Shown here: in pieces, positions 62,480-64,000 of the stretch
How the letters are laid out: each line of letters begins with the position of its first letter
Position numbering within the stretch: the stretch's first letter is position 1
Assembly (NCBI GenBank): GCA_963593905.1
Contig: CAVBBL010000002.1
Location: 132,139-196,138, forward strand
DNA: 64,000 nt
Reading direction: 5' to 3'
From: CAG-791 sp963593905
GTDB taxonomy: Bacteria > Bacillota > Clostridia > Lachnospirales > Lachnospiraceae
Translations under genes and position numbers: made by a program
The notes under the pieces: model-generated
The model's input: the letters and a program-made list of their open reading frames with translations, nothing else
Told to the model about the DNA's origin: nothing
Databases searched by the model: none

Positions 62480-63853
62480 ATGCCGAAGGAATACAGAACC
62501 ATACAGGAAGTAGCCGGCCCCCTGATGCTGGTGCGCGGCGTAGAAGGCGTGGCTTATGATGAGTTGGGAGAGGTAGAGCTGGCAAACGGAGAAAAGCGGC
62601 GCTGCAAGGTGTTGGAGATCAATGGCGGCGATGCGCTGGTGCAGCTGTTTGAAAATGCCACCGGCATTAATATGGAGAGCAGCAAGGTGCGCTTTTTAGG
62701 ACACAGCATGGAACTGGGTGTCTCCGAGGATATGCTCTCCCGCGTCTTTGACGGTATGGGGCGTCCTATTGACGGCGGTCCCCAGATTCTGCCGGAGGAG
62801 CGCAGGGATATTAACGGTCTGCCCATGAACCCGGCAGCCAGAAACTATCCCCAGGAATTTATTCAGACCGGCGTATCCGCTATTGACGGATTGAATACGC
62901 TGGTGCGTGGTCAGAAGCTCCCTATCTTTTCCGCTTCCGGTCTGCCCCATGCCCAGCTGGCGGCGCAGATTGCCAGACAGGCCAAGGTAGTAGGGACAAA
63001 GGAACCCTTTGCGGTGGTGTTTGCCGCTATGGGCATTACCTTTGAGGAATCAAACTTCTTTATAGAAAGCTTCCGGGAGACCGGTGCTATCGACAGAGCC
63101 GTACTTTTCATCAATCTGGCCAATGATCCGGCGGTAGAGCGAATCGCTACGCCCCGCATGGCTTTGACAGCGGCAGAGTATCTGGCCTTTGAAAAAGACA
63201 TGCACGTGTTGGTCATCATGACAGATATCACCAACTATGCGGATGCACTGCGTGAAATCTCCGCAGCCCGGAAGGAAGTGCCGGGACGCCGGGGATATCC
63301 CGGTTACATGTATACCGATCTGGCTACTCTTTACGAGCGCGCCGGCAGACAAAAGGGAAAGGATGGCTCGATTACGCTGATTCCCATCCTGTCCATGCCG
63401 GAGGATGACAAGACCCATCCGATCCCGGATCTGACCGGCTATATCACCGAGGGACAGATTATCCTGAGCCGTGATCTGTACCGGAAGGGGATTCAGCCGC
63501 CCATCGATGTGCTGCCTTCCCTGTCCCGTTTAAAGGATAAGGGTATCGGCGAGGGCAAGACCAGGGCGGATCACGCCAATACCATGAACCAGCTTTTTGC
63601 CGCTTACGCAAGAGGCAAGGATGCCAAGGAACTCATGGTGATCCTGGGCGAGGCGGCTCTGACAGAAACAGACAGACAGTATGCAAAATTTGCGGATGCC
63701 TTCGAGAGAGAGTATGTTTCCCAGGGTTATCGGACGGATCGAAGTATCGAAGAGACCTTAAACCTGGGCTGGAAGCTGCTGCGCATGCTTCCCAGAACGG
63801 AGTTAAAGCGTATTAAGGATGAGTATCTGGATCTTTACTATGAAGAAAAGTAG
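62480..63853 (+). CDS. ntpB: V-type ATPase subunit B
   Basis: Non-catalytic head subunit of 457 residues. It has the fold of subunit A without a working P-loop; typical blocks are QEFIQTGVSAIDGLNTLVRGQKLPIF-type sequence and GRRGYPGYMYTDLATLYERAGR-type sequence. GGAGG of AGAAGGAGGATCTCTAA lies within the end of ntpA. It is followed by the leader of the next gene. Confidence 0.97.
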   Translation: MPKEYRTIQEVAGPLMLVRGVEGVAYDELGEVELANGEKRRCKVLEINGGDALVQLFENATGINMESSKVRFLGHSMELGVSEDMLSRVFDGMGRPIDGGPQILPEERRDINGLPMNPAARNYPQEFIQTGVSAIDGLNTLVRGQKLPIFSASGLPHAQLAAQIARQAKVVGTKEPFAVVFAAMGITFEESNFFIESFRETGAIDRAVLFINLANDPAVERIATPRMALTAAEYLAFEKDMHVLVIMTDITNYADALREISAARKEVPGRRGYPGYMYTDLATLYERAGRQKGKDGSITLIPILSMPEDDKTHPIPDLTGYITEGQIILSRDLYRKGIQPPIDVLPSLSRLKDKGIGEGKTRADHANTMNQLFAAYARGKDAKELMVILGEAALTETDRQYAKFADAFEREYVSQGYRTDRSIEETLNLGWKLLRMLPRTELKRIKDEYLDLYYEEK

Positions 63854-63859
63854 AGGAAA

Positions 63860-64000
63860 GTTTGAAAGAAATGCTCGATAGCATTTCTTTCAAACGGCAT
63901 TGATGTCGTAGCCGCCATCAATGCATAATCACATCGGAGAAATCACCTTCGCGAATTTCTCCTCGTGCAGCCGCAGCAGGCTGCGGCTTAAAGAGGAAAG
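63860..64000 (+). repeat. Hairpin leader at window end, probably before V-ATPase subunit D (site 15)
   Basis: Module E, 16-bp perfect stem with loop CGAT (63860-63895); F GCATTGATG/CATCAATGC (63897-63924); G (63936-63962); H GCCGCAGC/GCTGCGGC (63970-63987); then TTAAAGAGGAAAG at the edge. The missing ntpD is expected next from operon order. Confidence 0.8.

Overview
The window looks like a chromosomal stretch of a Gram-positive, low-to-mid GC Clostridia, most likely a gut Lachnospiraceae. This is inferred from the nadK-argR-recN order, AddAB (not RecBCD), a MecA adaptor, a V-type ATPase operon, ABC sugar importers without their own ATPase, YesM/YesN-type two-component regulation and strong GGAGG ribosome binding sites. 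No rRNA, tRNA, CRISPR array, insertion sequence or prophage was found.

Layout. 0-30.8 kb is mostly housekeeping: NAD kinase (cut by the window edge), ArgR, RecN, a DUF1836 protein, an SPFH/zinc-ribbon protein, PcrA helicase, a cobalamin adenosyltransferase-type ATPase, a glycosyltransferase, a NagD-type phosphatase, AddB and AddA, a CNNM/CorC-type membrane protein, a 1.3-kb repeat-rich gap, MecA, a DUF1858 protein, a previously hidden 31-residue peptide gene, a GH18 protein, Sua5/TsaC, RpiB, Upp, dCMP deaminase and a SleB-type hydrolase. 30.9-55.3 kb is a glycan-use region: GH78 rhamnosidase, sensor kinase and AraC-type response regulator, two ABC importers (each one lipoprotein plus two permeases), a trehalase/GH63-like enzyme, an SGNH acetylesterase, GH42, a GntR regulator, a racemase-like protein, GH127, a DUF1537 acid-sugar kinase and a BKACE (DUF849) enzyme. 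Together these suggest uptake and trimming of a plant pectin- or arabinogalactan-type glycan followed by catabolism of an acid sugar; the substrate is inference. 55.5-64 kb is a V-type ATPase operon (G/H-I-K-E-C-F-A-B, with D expected next). The K subunit keeps the residues that bind sodium in the Enterococcus hirae rotor.

The most striking non-coding feature is a family of modular hairpin leaders. At 15 places the bases just before a start codon hold one or more small hairpins in a fixed order, ending in a purine-rich Shine-Dalgarno tail that serves as the gene's ribosome binding site. Stems differ between sites with paired changes while loops and order are kept. They precede unrelated genes (argR, pcrA, two-component genes, permease, glycosidase, V-ATPase E, A and D) on both strands. 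Other unusual structure includes a tandem pair of 248-bp near-palindromic elements at 20.7-21.2 kb, purine-rich tandem repeats with an ATACAG-like core both between genes and inside conserved genes (addB, addA, a glycosidase), and a stem that would mask the Shine-Dalgarno of a sugar-binding protein gene.
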